Source: Euonymus europaeus
Lineage: Eukaryota > Streptophyta > Magnoliopsida > Celastrales > Celastraceae
Reading direction: 5' to 3'
Assembly: GCA_963580455.1 (NCBI GenBank)
Contig: OY756966.1
Coordinates: forward strand, 14,325,001-14,389,000
Length of the DNA stretch: 64,000 nucleotides
The notes beneath the pieces were generated by a model that was not told where the DNA came from, did not search any database, and saw only the letters and a list, made by a program, of their open reading frames with translations. Of this stretch, positions 1 through 10,940 are shown one piece after another; within the stretch, counting starts at the first letter, position 1; each line of letters opens with the position of its first letter. A program made the position numbers and the translations under genes.

Positions 1-800
1 TCTATGTCAAATTTTACGAGTATAAGCTTCATAGATTATTTCGAGTCCAAAACACCAACGTTATATGACAAATAGACAAAAACGTTAAAAGCTCCTCCAT
101 AGAGAGAGTTGAGCAATTTCGGACTATCAAAGTTGTTCGGGATAGACTTTTTATTGTTCTTCTACGTCAAATTTTTCGAGTATATGCTTCCTACATTATT
201 TCAATGCGAAAACACCAACTTTATATGACAAATGGACAAAACCGTTAAAAGCTCCGCCATAGAGAGAGTTGAGCAACTTCGGACTATCAAAGTTGCTCCG
301 GATAGACTTTTAATTGTTCTTCTATGTCAAATTTTACGAGTATAGGCTTCCTACATTATTTCGATGCCAAAACACCAACTTTCTATGAGAAATAGACAAA
401 AACGTTAAAGGCTCCTTCATAGAGAGAGTTGAGCAATTTCGGACTATCAAAGTTGCTCGGAATAGACTTTTAATTGTCCTTCTATGTCAAATTTTACGAG
501 TATAAGCTTCCTACATTATTTCGATGCCAAAAAAGCAACTTTCTATGACTAATGGACAAAACCGTTAAAAGCTCTCCATAGAGAGAGTTGAGCAACTTCG
601 GACTATCAAAGTTGCTCGGGATAGACTTTTAATTGTTCTTCTATGTCAAATTTTACGAGTATATGCTTCCAACATTATTTCGATGCCAAAACACCAACTT
701 TCTATGAGAAATAGACAAAACCGTTAAAAGCTCCTCCATAGAGAGAGTTGAGCAACTACGGACTATCAAAGTTGCTCGGAATAGAATTTTAATTGTTCTT
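1..800 (+). repeat. Left-edge monomers of mixed class
   Basis: The array is already running at base 1, so its left edge lies outside the window. The unit at 2-161 is an 'M' monomer (catagattatttcgagtcc, caacgt). The unit at 162-321 is an 'L' monomer (ctacgtc, tatatgcttcc). The stretch 322-800 is repeated at about 1,601-2,080 (shift ~1,279 bp): both have a unit with ctccttcat and caatttcgg, then a unit with aaaagcaac, then a unit with tatatgcttcc and gagaaatag. One base is missing near 573 (gctctccat), which moves the register by one. Confidence 0.8.
39..48 (+). other. Pol III B-box-like decamer
   Basis: The motif tttcgagtcc differs at one base from GTTCGAGTCC, the core of the canonical internal B box and tRNA T-loop. 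The equivalent site in ordinary monomers is tttcgatgcc at offset 38-47, so every monomer has a related decamer. I see no convincing A box upstream and no cloverleaf, so this is a sequence resemblance and not evidence of a tRNA gene or of transcription. Confidence 0.3.
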
Positions 801-1760
801 CTATGTCAAATTTTACGAGTATAAGCTTCCTACATTATTTCGATGCCCAAAAAACAACTTTCTATGACAAATGGACAAAACCGTTAAAAGCTCCTCCATA
901 GAGAGAGTTAAGCAACTTCGGACTATCAAAGTTGCTCGGAATAGACTTTTAATTGTTCTTCTATGTCAAATTTTACGAGTATAAGCTTCCTACATTATTT
1001 CGATGCCAAAACACCAACTTTCTATAACAAATGGACAAAACCGTTAAAAGCTCCTCCATAGAGAGAGTTGAGCAACTTCGGACTATCAAATTTGCTCGGA
1101 ATAGACTTTTAATTGTTCTTCTATGTCAAATTTTACGAGTATAAGCTTCCTACATTATTTCGATGCCAAAACACCAACTTTCTATGAGAAATAGACAAAA
1201 ACGTTAAAAGCTCCTCCATAGAGAGAGTTGAGCAACTTCGGACTATCAAATTTGCTCGGAATAGACTTTTAATTGTTCTTCTATGTCAAATTTTACGAGT
1301 ATAAGCTTCCTACATTATTTCGATGCCCAAAAAACAACTTTCTATGACAAATGGACAAAACCGTTAAAAGCTCCTCCATAGAGAGAGTTAAGCAACTTCG
1401 GACTATCAAAGTTGCTCGGAATAGACTTTTAATTGTTCTTCTATGTCAAATTTTACGAGTATAAGCTTCCTACATTATTTCGATGCCAAAACACCAACTT
1501 TCTATAACAAATGGACAAAACCGATAAAAGCTCCTCCATAGAGAGAATTGAGCAACTTCGGACTATCAAATTTGCTCGGAATAGACTTTTAATTGTTCTT
1601 CTATGTCAAATTTTACGAGTATAAGCTTCCTACATTATTTCGATGCCAAAACACCAACTTTCTATGAGAAATAGACAAAAACGTTAAAAGCTCCTTCATA
1701 GAGAGAGTTGAGCAATTTCGGACTATCAAAGTTGCTCGGAATAGACTTTTAATTGTCCTT
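801..1760 (+). repeat. Trimeric HOR, two 480-bp copies
   Basis: Units at 801, 961 and 1121 recur in order at 1281, 1441 and 1601. The first pair (cgatgcccaa followed by aaaacaac; gttaagc) looks identical by eye. The second pair differs at about two sites (ccgttaaaag versus ccgataaaag; gagagagttg versus gagagaattg). The third pair differs at several sites, because the later copy resembles the unit at 322-481 instead. The two copies therefore match in the first two units and shift to a different donor in the third. Confidence 0.85.
961..1120 (+). repeat. Reference monomer (one 160-bp unit)
   Basis: This single unit shows the standard length and register used for all offsets here. It contains one HindIII site (offset 23-28), CpGs within acgag, tcgatg, ccgtt, ttcgg and ctcgg (five in the usual consensus), short A-tracts near offsets 48-51, 69-71, 77-80 and 86-89, a (GA)n stretch at 101-107 and the dyad at 110-137. 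This copy carries two class variants: tctataac in place of tctatgac, and tttgctc in place of gttgctc in the right dyad arm. A unit of 160 bp is close to one nucleosome plus a short linker, as in many plant and animal centromere satellites. Confidence 0.9.
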
Positions 1761-2400
1761 CTATGTCAAATTTTACGAGTATAAGCTTCCTACATTATTT
1801 CGATGCCAAAAAAGCAACTTTCTATGACAAATGGACAAAACCGTTAAAAGCTCCTACATAGAGAGAGTTGAGCAACTTCGGACTATCAAAGTTGCTCGGG
1901 ATAGACTTTTAATTGTTCTTCTATGTCAAATTTTACGAGTATATGCTTCCTACATTATTTCGATGCCAAAACACCAACTTGCTATGAGAAATAGACAAAA
2001 CCGTTAAAAGCTCCTCCATAGAGAGAGTTGAGAAACTTCGGACTATCAAAGTTGCTCGGGATAGACTTTTAATTGTTCTTCTATGTCAAATTTTACGAGT
2101 ATAGGCTTCCTACATTATTTCGATGCCAAAACACCAACTTTCTATGACAAATGGACAAAACCGATAAAAGCTCCTCTATAGAGAGAGTTGAGCAACTTCG
2201 GACTATCAAATTTGCTCGGAATAGACTTTTAATTGTCCTTCTATGTCAAATTTTACGAGTATAAGCTTCCTACATTATTTCGATGCCAAAACACCAACTT
2301 TCTATGACAAATGGACAAAACCGTTAAAAGCTCCTCCATAGAGAGAGTTGAGCAACTTCGGACTATCAAATTTGCTCGGAATAGACTTTTAATTGTCCTT
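1761..2400 (+). repeat. Ordinary satellite monomers between short HORs
   Basis: Four units (1761, 1921, 2081, 2241). The unit at 1761 has the 'D' signature aaaaagcaac. The unit at 1921 lacks the HindIII site (tatatgcttcc). The unit at 2081 also lacks it (ataggcttcc) and carries ccgataaaag, a combination seen again at 6,240 and 8,960. Nothing other than satellite is present. Confidence 0.8.
1870..1897. repeat. Intramonomer dyad symmetry, representative copy
   Basis: The arms are GAGCAACTT (1870-1878) and AAGTTGCTC (1889-1897), exact reverse complements separated by a 10-nt spacer. The same element lies at offset 110-137 of most monomers in the window. Some classes keep it perfectly, some weaken it (TTGTTC in L monomers still pairs in RNA through a G-U wobble; the J class has aattgttc), and some extend it to 10 bp. 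Short dyads that could form cruciform or hairpin structures are reported features of many centromeric satellites lacking a CENP-B box. A structural role here is inferred. Confidence 0.8.
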
Positions 2401-4000
2401 CTATGTCAAATTTTACCAGTATAAGCTTCCTACATTATTTCGATGCCAAAAAAGCAACTTTCTATGACAAATGGACAAAACCGTTAAAAGCTCCTCCATA
2501 GAGAGAGTTGAGCAACTTCGGACTATCAAAGTTGCTCGGGATAGACTTTTAATTGTTCTTCTATGTCAAATTTTAAGAGTATAAGCTTCCTACATTATTT
2601 CGATGCCAAAACACCAACTTTCTATAACAAATGGACAAAACCGTTAAAAGCTCCTCTATAGAGAGAGTTGAGCAACTTCGGACTATCAAAGTTGCTCGGA
2701 ATAGAATTTTAATTGTTCTTCTATGTCAAATTTTACGAGTATAAGCTTCCTTCATTATTTCGATGCCCAAAAACCAACTTTCTATGACAAATGGACAAAA
2801 CCGTTAAAAGCTCCTCCATAGAGAGAGTTAAGCAACTTCGGACTATCAAAGTTGCTCGGAATAGACTTTTAATTGTTCTTCTATGTCAAATTTTACGAGT
2901 ATAAGCTTCCTACATTATTTCGATGCCAAAACACCAACTTTCTATGACAAATGGACAAAACCGATAAAAGCTCCTCTACAGAGAGAGTTGAGCAACTTCG
3001 GACTATCAAATTTGCTCGGAATAGACTTTTAATTGTCCTTCTATGTCAAATTTTACGAGTATAAGCTTCCTACATTATTTCGATGCCAAAAAAGCAACTT
3101 TCTATGACAAATGGACAAAACCGTTAAAAGCTCCTCCATAGAGAGAGTTGAGCAACTTCGGACTATCAAAGTTGCTCGGGATAGACTTTTAATTGTTCTT
3201 CTATGTCAAATTTTAAGAGTATAAGCTTCCTACATTATTTCGATGCCAAAACACCAACTTTCTATAACAAATGGACAAACCCGTTAAAAGCTCCTCCATA
3301 GAGAGAGTTGAGCAACTTCGGACTATCAAAGTTGCTCGGAATAGAATTTTAATTGTTCTTCTATGTCAAATTTTACGAGTATAAGCTTCCTACATTATTT
3401 CGATGCCCAAAAACCAACTTTCTATGACAAATGGACAAAACCGTTAAAAGCTCCTCCATAGAGAGAGTTAAGCAACTTCGGACTATCAAAGTTGCTCGGA
3501 ATAGACTTTTAATTGTTCTTCTATGTCAAATTTTACGAGTACAAGCTTCCTACATTATTTCGATGCCAAAACACCAACTTTCTATAACAAATGGACAAAC
3601 CCGTTAAAAGCTCCTCCATAGAGAGAGTTGAGCAACTTCGGACTATCAAAGTTGCTCGGAATAGAATTTTAATTGTTCTTCTATGTCAAATTTTACGAGT
3701 ATAAGCTTCCTACATTATTTCGATGCCCAAAAACCAACTTTCTATGACAAATGGACAAAACCGTTAAAAGCTCCTCCATAGAGAGAGTTAAGCAACTTCG
3801 GACTATCAAAGTTGCTCGGAATAGACTTTTAATTGTTCTTCTATGTCAAATTTTACGAGTACAAGCTTCCTACATTATTTCGATGCCAAAACACCAACTT
3901 TCTATGACAAATGGACAAAACCGTTAAAAGCTCCTCCATAGAGAGAGTTGAGCAACTTCGGACTATCAAATTTGCTCGGAATAGACTTTTAATTGTCCTT
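2401..4000 (+). repeat. Tetrameric D-E-C-A HOR with nested dimer duplication
   Basis: The class order D (aaaagcaac), E (tttaagagt and tctataac), C (gatgcccaa and gttaagc) and A runs from 2401 and again from 3041 (shift 640 bp). Inside the second copy the pair E-C at 3201-3520 is followed by a similar pair at 3521-3840; both carry the private variant ggacaaacccg. The first unit of the second pair has acaagc in place of ataagc, and the same acaagc heads the unit at 3841. A dimer was therefore inserted into a tetramer unit. Confidence 0.8.
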
Positions 4001-5119
4001 CTATGTCAAATTTTACCAGTATAAGCTTCCTACATTATTTCGATGCCAAAAATGCAACTTTCTATGACAAATGTACAAAACCGTTAAAAGCTCCTCCATA
4101 GAGAGAGTTGAGCAACTTCGGACTATTAAAGTTGCTCGGGATAGACTTTTAATTGTTCTTCTATGTCAAATTTTAAGAGTATAAGCTTCCTACATTATTT
4201 CGATGCCAAAACACCAACTTTCTATAACAAATGGACAAAACCGTTAAAAGCTCCTCCATAGAGAGAGTTGAGCAACTTCGGACTATCAAAGTTGCTCGGA
4301 ATAGAATTTTAATTGTTCTTCTATGTCAAATTTTACGAGTATAAGCTTTCTTCATTATTTCGATGCCCAAAAACCAACTTTCTATGACAAATGGACAAAA
4401 CCGTTAAAAGCTCCTCCATAGAGAGAGTTAAGCAACTTCGGACTATCAAAGTTGCTCGGAATAGACTTTTAATTGTTCTTCTATGTCAAATTTTACGAGT
4501 ATAAGCTTCCTACATTATTTCGATGCCAAAACACCAACTTTCTATGACAAATGGACAAAACCGATAAAAGCTCCTCCATAGAGAGAGTTGAGCAACTTCG
4601 GACTATCAAAGTTGCTCGGGATAGACTTTTAATTGTTCTTCTATGTCAAATTTTATGAGTATAAGCTTCTTACATTATTTCGATGCCAAAACACCAAGTT
4701 TCTATGAAAAATAGACAAAAATGTTAAAAGCTCCTCCATAGAGAGAGTTGAGCAACTTCGGACTATCAAAGTTGCTCGGGATAGACTTTTAATTGTCCTT
4801 CTATGTCAAATTTTACGAGTATAAGCTTCCTACATTATTTCGATGCCAAAAAACCAACTTTCTATGACAAATGGACAAAACCGTTAAAAGCTCCTCCATA
4901 GAGAGAGTTAAGCAACTTCGGACTATCAAAGTTGCTCGGAATAGACTTTTAATTGTTCTTCTATGTCAAATTTTACGAGTATAAGCTTCCTACATTATTT
5001 CGATGCCAAAACACCAACTTTTATGAGAAATGGACGAAACCGTTAAAAGCTCCTCCATAGAGAGAGTTGAGCAACTTCGGACTATCAAAGTTGCTCGAGA
5101 TAGACTTTTAATTGTTCTT
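4001..5119 (+). repeat. D-E-C-A tetramer followed by F-class transition
   Basis: Units at 4001 (variant D with aatgcaac and ttaccagt), 4161 (E), 4321 (C, ttcattattt) and 4481 (A, ccgataaaag) are followed by an F monomer at 4641 (ttatgagt, cttcttac, gaaaaatag, aaatgtt), a unit with aaaaaacc and gttaagc at 4801, and a unit at 4961 that has lost one base near 5,021. The same run recurs near 7,040-8,159 and 9,760-10,879. Confidence 0.8.
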
Positions 5120-6079
5120 CTATGTCAAATTTTATGAGTATAAGCTTCCTACATTATTTCGATGCCAAAACACCAACTTTCTATGAAAAATAGACAAAAA
5201 TGTTAAAAGCTCGTCCATAGAGAGAGTTGAGCAACTTCGGACTATCAAAGTTGCTCGGGATAGACTTTTAATTCTTCTTCTATGTCAAATTTTACGTGTA
5301 TAAGCTTCCTAGATTATTTCGAGTTCAAAACATCAACTTTCTATGACAAATGGACAAAAATGTTAAAGGCTCCTCCATAGAGAGAGTTGAGCTACTTCGG
5401 ACTATCAAAGTTGCTCGTGATAGACTTTTTATTGTTCTTCTATGTCAAATTTTACGAGTATAAGCTTCCTACATTATTTCGATGCCAAAACACCAACTTT
5501 CTATGACAAATAGACAAAACCGTTAAAAGCTCCTCCATAGAGAGAGTTGAGCAACTTCGGACTATCAAAGTTGCTCGGAATAGAATTTTAATTGTTCTTC
5601 TATGTCAAATTTTACGAGTGTAAGCTTCCTACATTATTTCGATGCCAAAACACCAACTTTCTATGACAAATGGACAAAACCGTTAAAAGCTCCTCCATAG
5701 AGAGAGTTGAGCAACTTCGGACTATCAAAGTTGCTCGGGATAGACTTTTAATTGTTCTTCTATGTCAAATTTTACGAGTATAAGCTTCCTACATTATTTC
5801 GATGCCAAAACACCAACTTTCTAAAACAAATAGACAAAACCGTTAAAAGCTCCTCCATAGAGAGAGATGAGCAACTTCGGACCATCAAGGTTGCTCGGTG
5901 TACAATTTCTATTGTTCTTATATGTCAAATTTTATGAGTATAAGCTTCCTAGATTATTTCGATGCCAAAACACCAACTTTCTTTGATAAATGGACAAAAC
6001 CGTTAAAAGCTTCTCCATAGAGAGAGTTGAGCAACTTCGGACTATCAAAATTGTTCAGGATAGACTTTTAATTGTTCTT
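5120..6079 (+). repeat. F-G-x-H-I-J module, first copy
   Basis: Six units: F at 5120, G at 5280 (cctagattatttcgagt, catcaac, aaaggctcc, gagctac, ctcgtgatag), an unclassed unit at 5440, H at 5600 (gagtgtaagc), I at 5760 (gatgagcaac, cggtgtacaatttc, atatgtc) and J at 5920 (ctttgataaa, agcttctcc, ttgttcagg). The same order recurs at 10,880-11,839 with a shift of exactly 5,760 bp (36 monomers) and only a few differences (for example ctcggaa versus ctcagaa). Modified versions recur through the 12-36 kb region. Confidence 0.85.
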
Positions 6080-8220
6080 CAATGTCAAATTTTACGACTA
6101 TAAGCTTCCTACATTATTTCGATGCCAAAAAACTAACTTTCTATGACAAATGGACAAAACCGTTAAAAACTCCTCCATAGAGAGAGTTGAGCAACTTCGG
6201 ACTATCAAAGTTGCTCGGGATAGACTTTTAATTGTTCTTCTATGTCAAATTTTACGAGTATAGGCTTCCTACATTATTTCGATGCCAAAACACCAACTTT
6301 CTATGACAAATGGACAAAACCGATAAAAGCTCCTCTATAGAGAGAGTTGAGCAACTTCGGACTATCAAATTTGCTCGGAATAGACTTTTAATTGTCCTTC
6401 TATGTCAAATTTTACGAGTATAAGCTTCCTACATTATTTCGATGCCAAAAAAGCAACTTTCTATGACAAATGGACAAAACCGTTAAAAGCTCCTCCATAG
6501 AGAGAGTTGAGCAACTTCGGACTATCAATGTTGCTCGGGATAGACTTTTAATTGTTCTTCTATGTCAAATTTTAAGAGTATAAGCTTCCTACATTATTTC
6601 GATGCCAAAACACCAACTTTCTATAACAAATGGACAAACCCGTTAAAAGCTCCTCCATAGAGAGAGTTGAGCAACTTCGGACTATCAAAGTTGCTCGGAA
6701 TAGAATTTTAATTGTTCTTCTATGTCAAATTTTACGAGTATAAGCTTCCTACATTATTTCGATGCCCAAAAACCAACTTTCTATGACAAATGGACAAAAC
6801 CGTTAAAAGCTCCTCCATAGAGAGAGTTAAGCAACTTCGGACTATCAAAGTTGCTCGGAATAGACTTTTAATTGTTCTTCTATGTCAAATTTTACGAGTA
6901 CAAGCTTCCTACATTATTTCGATGCCAAAACACCAACTTTCTATGACAAATGGACAAAACCGTTAAAAGCTCCTCCATAGAGAGAGTTGAGCAACTTCGG
7001 ACTATCAAATTTGCTCGGAATAGACTTTTAATTGTCCTTCTATGTCAAATTTTACCAGTATAAGCTTCCTACATTATTTCGATGCCAAAAATGCAACTTT
7101 CTATGACAAATGGACAAAACCGTTAAAAGCTCCTCCATAGAGAGAGTTGAGCAACTTCGGACTATCAAAGTTGCTCGGGATAGACTTTTAATTGTTCTTC
7201 TATGTCAAATTTTAAGAGTATAAGCTTCCTACATTATTTCGATGCCAAAACACCAACTTTCTATAACAAATGAACAAAACCGTTAAAAGCTCCTCCATAG
7301 AGAGAGTTGAGCAACTTCGGACTATCAAAGTTGCTCGGAATAGAATTTTAATTGTTCTTCTATGTCAAATTTTACGAGTATAAGCTTCCTTCATTATTTC
7401 GATGCCCAAAAACCAACTTTCTATGACAAATGGACAAAACCGTTAAAAGCTCCTCCATAGAGAGAGTTAAGCAACTTCGGACTATCAAAGTTGCTCGGAA
7501 TAGACTTTTAATTGTTCTTCTATGTCAAATTTTACGAGTATAAGCTTCCTACATTATTTCGATGCCAAAACACCAACTTTCTATGACAAATGGACAAAAC
7601 CGATAAAAGCTCCTCCATAGAGAGAGTTGAGCAACTTCGGACTATCAAAGTTGCTCGGGATAGACTTTTAATTGTTCTTCTATGTCAAATTTTATGAGTA
7701 TAAGCTTCTTACATTATTTCGATGCCAAAACACCAAGTTTCTATGAAAAATAGACAAAAATGTTAAAAGCTCCTCCATAGAGAGAGTTGAGCAACTTCGG
7801 ACTATCAAAGTTGCTCGGGATAGACTTTTAATTGTCCTTCTATGTCAAATTTTACGAGTATAAGCTTCCTACATTATTTCGATGCCAAAAAACCAACTTT
7901 CTATGACAAATGGACAAAACCGTTAAAAGCTCCTCCATAGAGAGAGTTAAGCAACTTCGGACTATCAAAGTTGCTCGGAATAGACTTTTAATTGTTCTTC
8001 TATGTCAAATTTTACGAGTATAAGCTTCCTACATTATTTCGATGCCAAAACACCAACTTTCTATGAGAAATGGACAAAACCGTTAAAAGCTCCTTCATAG
8101 AGAGAGTTGAGCAACTTCGGACTATCAAAGTTGCTCGAGATAGACTTTTAATTGTTCTTCTATGTCAAATTTTATGAGTATAAGCTTCCTACATTATTTC
8201 GATGCCAAAACACCAACTTT
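5621..8220 (+). repeat. 17-mer tandem duplication, left copy
   Basis: This 2.6-kb stretch recurs at 8,341-10,940 with a shift of 2,720 bp (17 x 160). Every line I compared is the same, including rare private variants: actatcaatg, tgaacaaaacc, tcaagg, and the aatgtc/acgacta unit. The unit at 5760 (private variants ctaaaacaaa and catcaagg) also has an extra copy at 8,160-8,340 between the two blocks. The duplication must be very recent relative to the divergence among neighbouring monomers. Confidence 0.88.
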
Positions 8221-8340
8221 CTAAAACAAATAGACAAAACCGTTAAAAGCTCCTCCATAGAGAGAGATGAGCAACTTCGGACCATCAAGGTTGCTCGGTG
8301 TACAATTTCTATTGTTCTTATATGTCAAATTTTATGAGTA

Positions 8341-10940
8341 TAAGCTTCCTACATTATTTCGATGCCAAAACACCAACTTTCTATGACAAATGGACAAAAC
8401 CGTTAAAAGCTCCTCCATAGAGAGAGTTGAGCAACTTCGGACTATCAAAGTTGCTCGGGATAGACTTTTAATTGTTCTTCTATGTCAAATTTTACGAGTA
8501 TAAGCTTCCTACATTATTTCGATGCCAAAACACCAACTTTCTAAAACAAATAGACAAAACCGTTAAAAGCTCCTCCATAGAGAGAGATGAGCAACTTCGG
8601 ACCATCAAGGTTGCTCGGTGTACAATTTCTATTGTTCTTATATGTCAAATTTTATGAGTATAAGCTTCCTAGATTATTTCGATGCCAAAACACCAACTTT
8701 CTTTGATAAATGGACAAAACCGTTAAAAGCTTCTCCATAGAGAGAGTTGAGCAACTTCGGACTATCAAAATTGTTCAGGATAGACTTTTAATTGTTCTTC
8801 AATGTCAAATTTTACGACTATAAGCTTCCTACATTATTTCGATGCCAAAAAACTAACTTTCTATGACAAATGGACAAAACCGTTAAAAACTCCTCCATAG
8901 AGAGAGTTGAGCAACTTCGGACTATCAAAGTTGCTCGGGATAGACTTTTAATTGTTCTTCTATGTCAAATTTTACGAGTATAGGCTTCCTACATTATTTC
9001 GATGCCAAAACACCAACTTTCTATGACAAATGGACAAAACCGATAAAAGCTCCTCTATAGAGAGAGTTGAGCAACTTCGGACTATCAAATTTGCTCGGAA
9101 TAGACTTTTAATTGTCCTTCTATGTCAAATTTTACGAGTATAAGCTTCCTACATTATTTCGATGCCAAAAAAGCAACTTTCTATGACAAATGGACAAAAC
9201 CGTTAAAAGCTCCTCCATAGAGAGAGTTGAGCAACTTCGGACTATCAATGTTGCTCGGGATAGACTTTTAATTGTTCTTCTATGTCAAATTTTAAGAGTA
9301 TAAGCTTCCTACATTATTTCGATGCCAAAACACCAACTTTCTATAACAAATGGACAAACCCGTTAAAAGCTCCTCCATAGAGAGAGTTGAGCAACTTCGG
9401 ACTATCAAAGTTGCTCGGAATAGAATTTTAATTGTTCTTCTATGTCAAATTTTACGAGTATAAGCTTCCTACATTATTTCGATGCCCAAAAACCAACTTT
9501 CTATGACAAATGGACAAAACCGTTAAAAGCTCCTCCATAGAGAGAGTTAAGCAACTTCGGACTATCAAAGTTGCTCGGAATAGACTTTTAATTGTTCTTC
9601 TATGTCAAATTTTACGAGTACAAGCTTCCTACATTATTTCGATGCCAAAACACCAACTTTCTATGACAAATGGACAAAACCGTTAAAAGCTCCTCCATAG
9701 AGAGAGTTGAGCAACTTCGGACTATCAAATTTGCTCGGAATAGACTTTTAATTGTCCTTCTATGTCAAATTTTACCAGTATAAGCTTCCTACATTATTTC
9801 GATGCCAAAAATGCAACTTTCTATGACAAATGGACAAAACCGTTAAAAGCTCCTCCATAGAGAGAGTTGAGCAACTTCGGACTATCAAAGTTGCTCGGGA
9901 TAGACTTTTAATTGTTCTTCTATGTCAAATTTTAAGAGTATAAGCTTCCTACATTATTTCGATGCCAAAACACCAACTTTCTATAACAAATGAACAAAAC
10001 CGTTAAAAGCTCCTCCATAGAGAGAGTTGAGCAACTTCGGACTATCAAAGTTGCTCGGAATAGAATTTTAATTGTTCTTCTATGTCAAATTTTACGAGTA
10101 TAAGCTTCCTTCATTATTTCGATGCCCAAAAACCAACTTTCTATGACAAATGGACAAAACCGTTAAAAGCTCCTCCATAGAGAGAGTTAAGCAACTTCGG
10201 ACTATCAAAGTTGCTCGGAATAGACTTTTAATTGTTCTTCTATGTCAAATTTTACGAGTATAAGCTTCCTACATTATTTCGATGCCAAAACACCAACTTT
10301 CTATGACAAATGGACAAAACCGATAAAAGCTCCTCCATAGAGAGAGTTGAGCAACTTCGGACTATCAAAGTTGCTCGGGATAGACTTTTAATTGTTCTTC
10401 TATGTCAAATTTTATGAGTATAAGCTTCTTACATTATTTCGATGCCAAAACACCAAGTTTCTATGAAAAATAGACAAAAATGTTAAAAGCTCCTCCATAG
10501 AGAGAGTTGAGCAACTTCGGACTATCAAAGTTGCTCGGGATAGACTTTTAATTGTCCTTCTATGTCAAATTTTACGAGTATAAGCTTCCTACATTATTTC
10601 GATGCCAAAAAACCAACTTTCTATGACAAATGGACAAAACCGTTAAAAGCTCCTCCATAGAGAGAGTTAAGCAACTTCGGACTATCAAAGTTGCTCGGAA
10701 TAGACTTTTAATTGTTCTTCTATGTCAAATTTTACGAGTATAAGCTTCCTACATTATTTCGATGCCAAAACACCAACTTTCTATGAGAAATGGACAAAAC
10801 CGTTAAAAGCTCCTTCATAGAGAGAGTTGAGCAACTTCGGACTATCAAAGTTGCTCGAGATAGACTTTTAATTGTTCTTCTATGTCAAATTTTATGAGTA
10901 TAAGCTTCCTACATTATTTCGATGCCAAAACACCAACTTT
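8341..10940 (+). repeat. 17-mer tandem duplication, right copy
   Basis: Counterpart of 5,621-8,220. The match breaks at about 10,941, where this copy continues with an F monomer (gaaaaatag, aaatgtt) while the left copy continues with the I monomer (ctaaaac). The block from about 9,120 to 10,920 is also a third version of 3,041-5,160, with the dimer near 3,361-3,680 missing. Confidence 0.88.

Noticed and set aside
38..47. tRNA gene based on the B-box-like motif
   Set aside because: There is no A box, no acceptor-stem pairing and no cloverleaf. The match is only a decamer and is treated as a weak motif.
101..140. CENP-B box
   Set aside because: The pattern TTCG-N4-A-N2-CGGG is not met. ttcgg and ctcggg both occur in the monomer, but their spacing is wrong and no window fits the box.
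1870..1897. Rho-independent terminator
   Set aside because: The hairpin is followed by ggatagactttt, not an immediate T-run, the arms are only moderately GC-rich, and it repeats every 160 bp in an evidently eukaryotic satellite.
5752..5937. 61-codon open reading frame, with copies at 8,152 and 8,472
   Set aside because: It spans parts of two monomers of the I region; 160 bp is not a multiple of three, so frames rotate between monomers. The copies exist because the satellite monomer was duplicated. No codon bias, domain or start context supports a gene.
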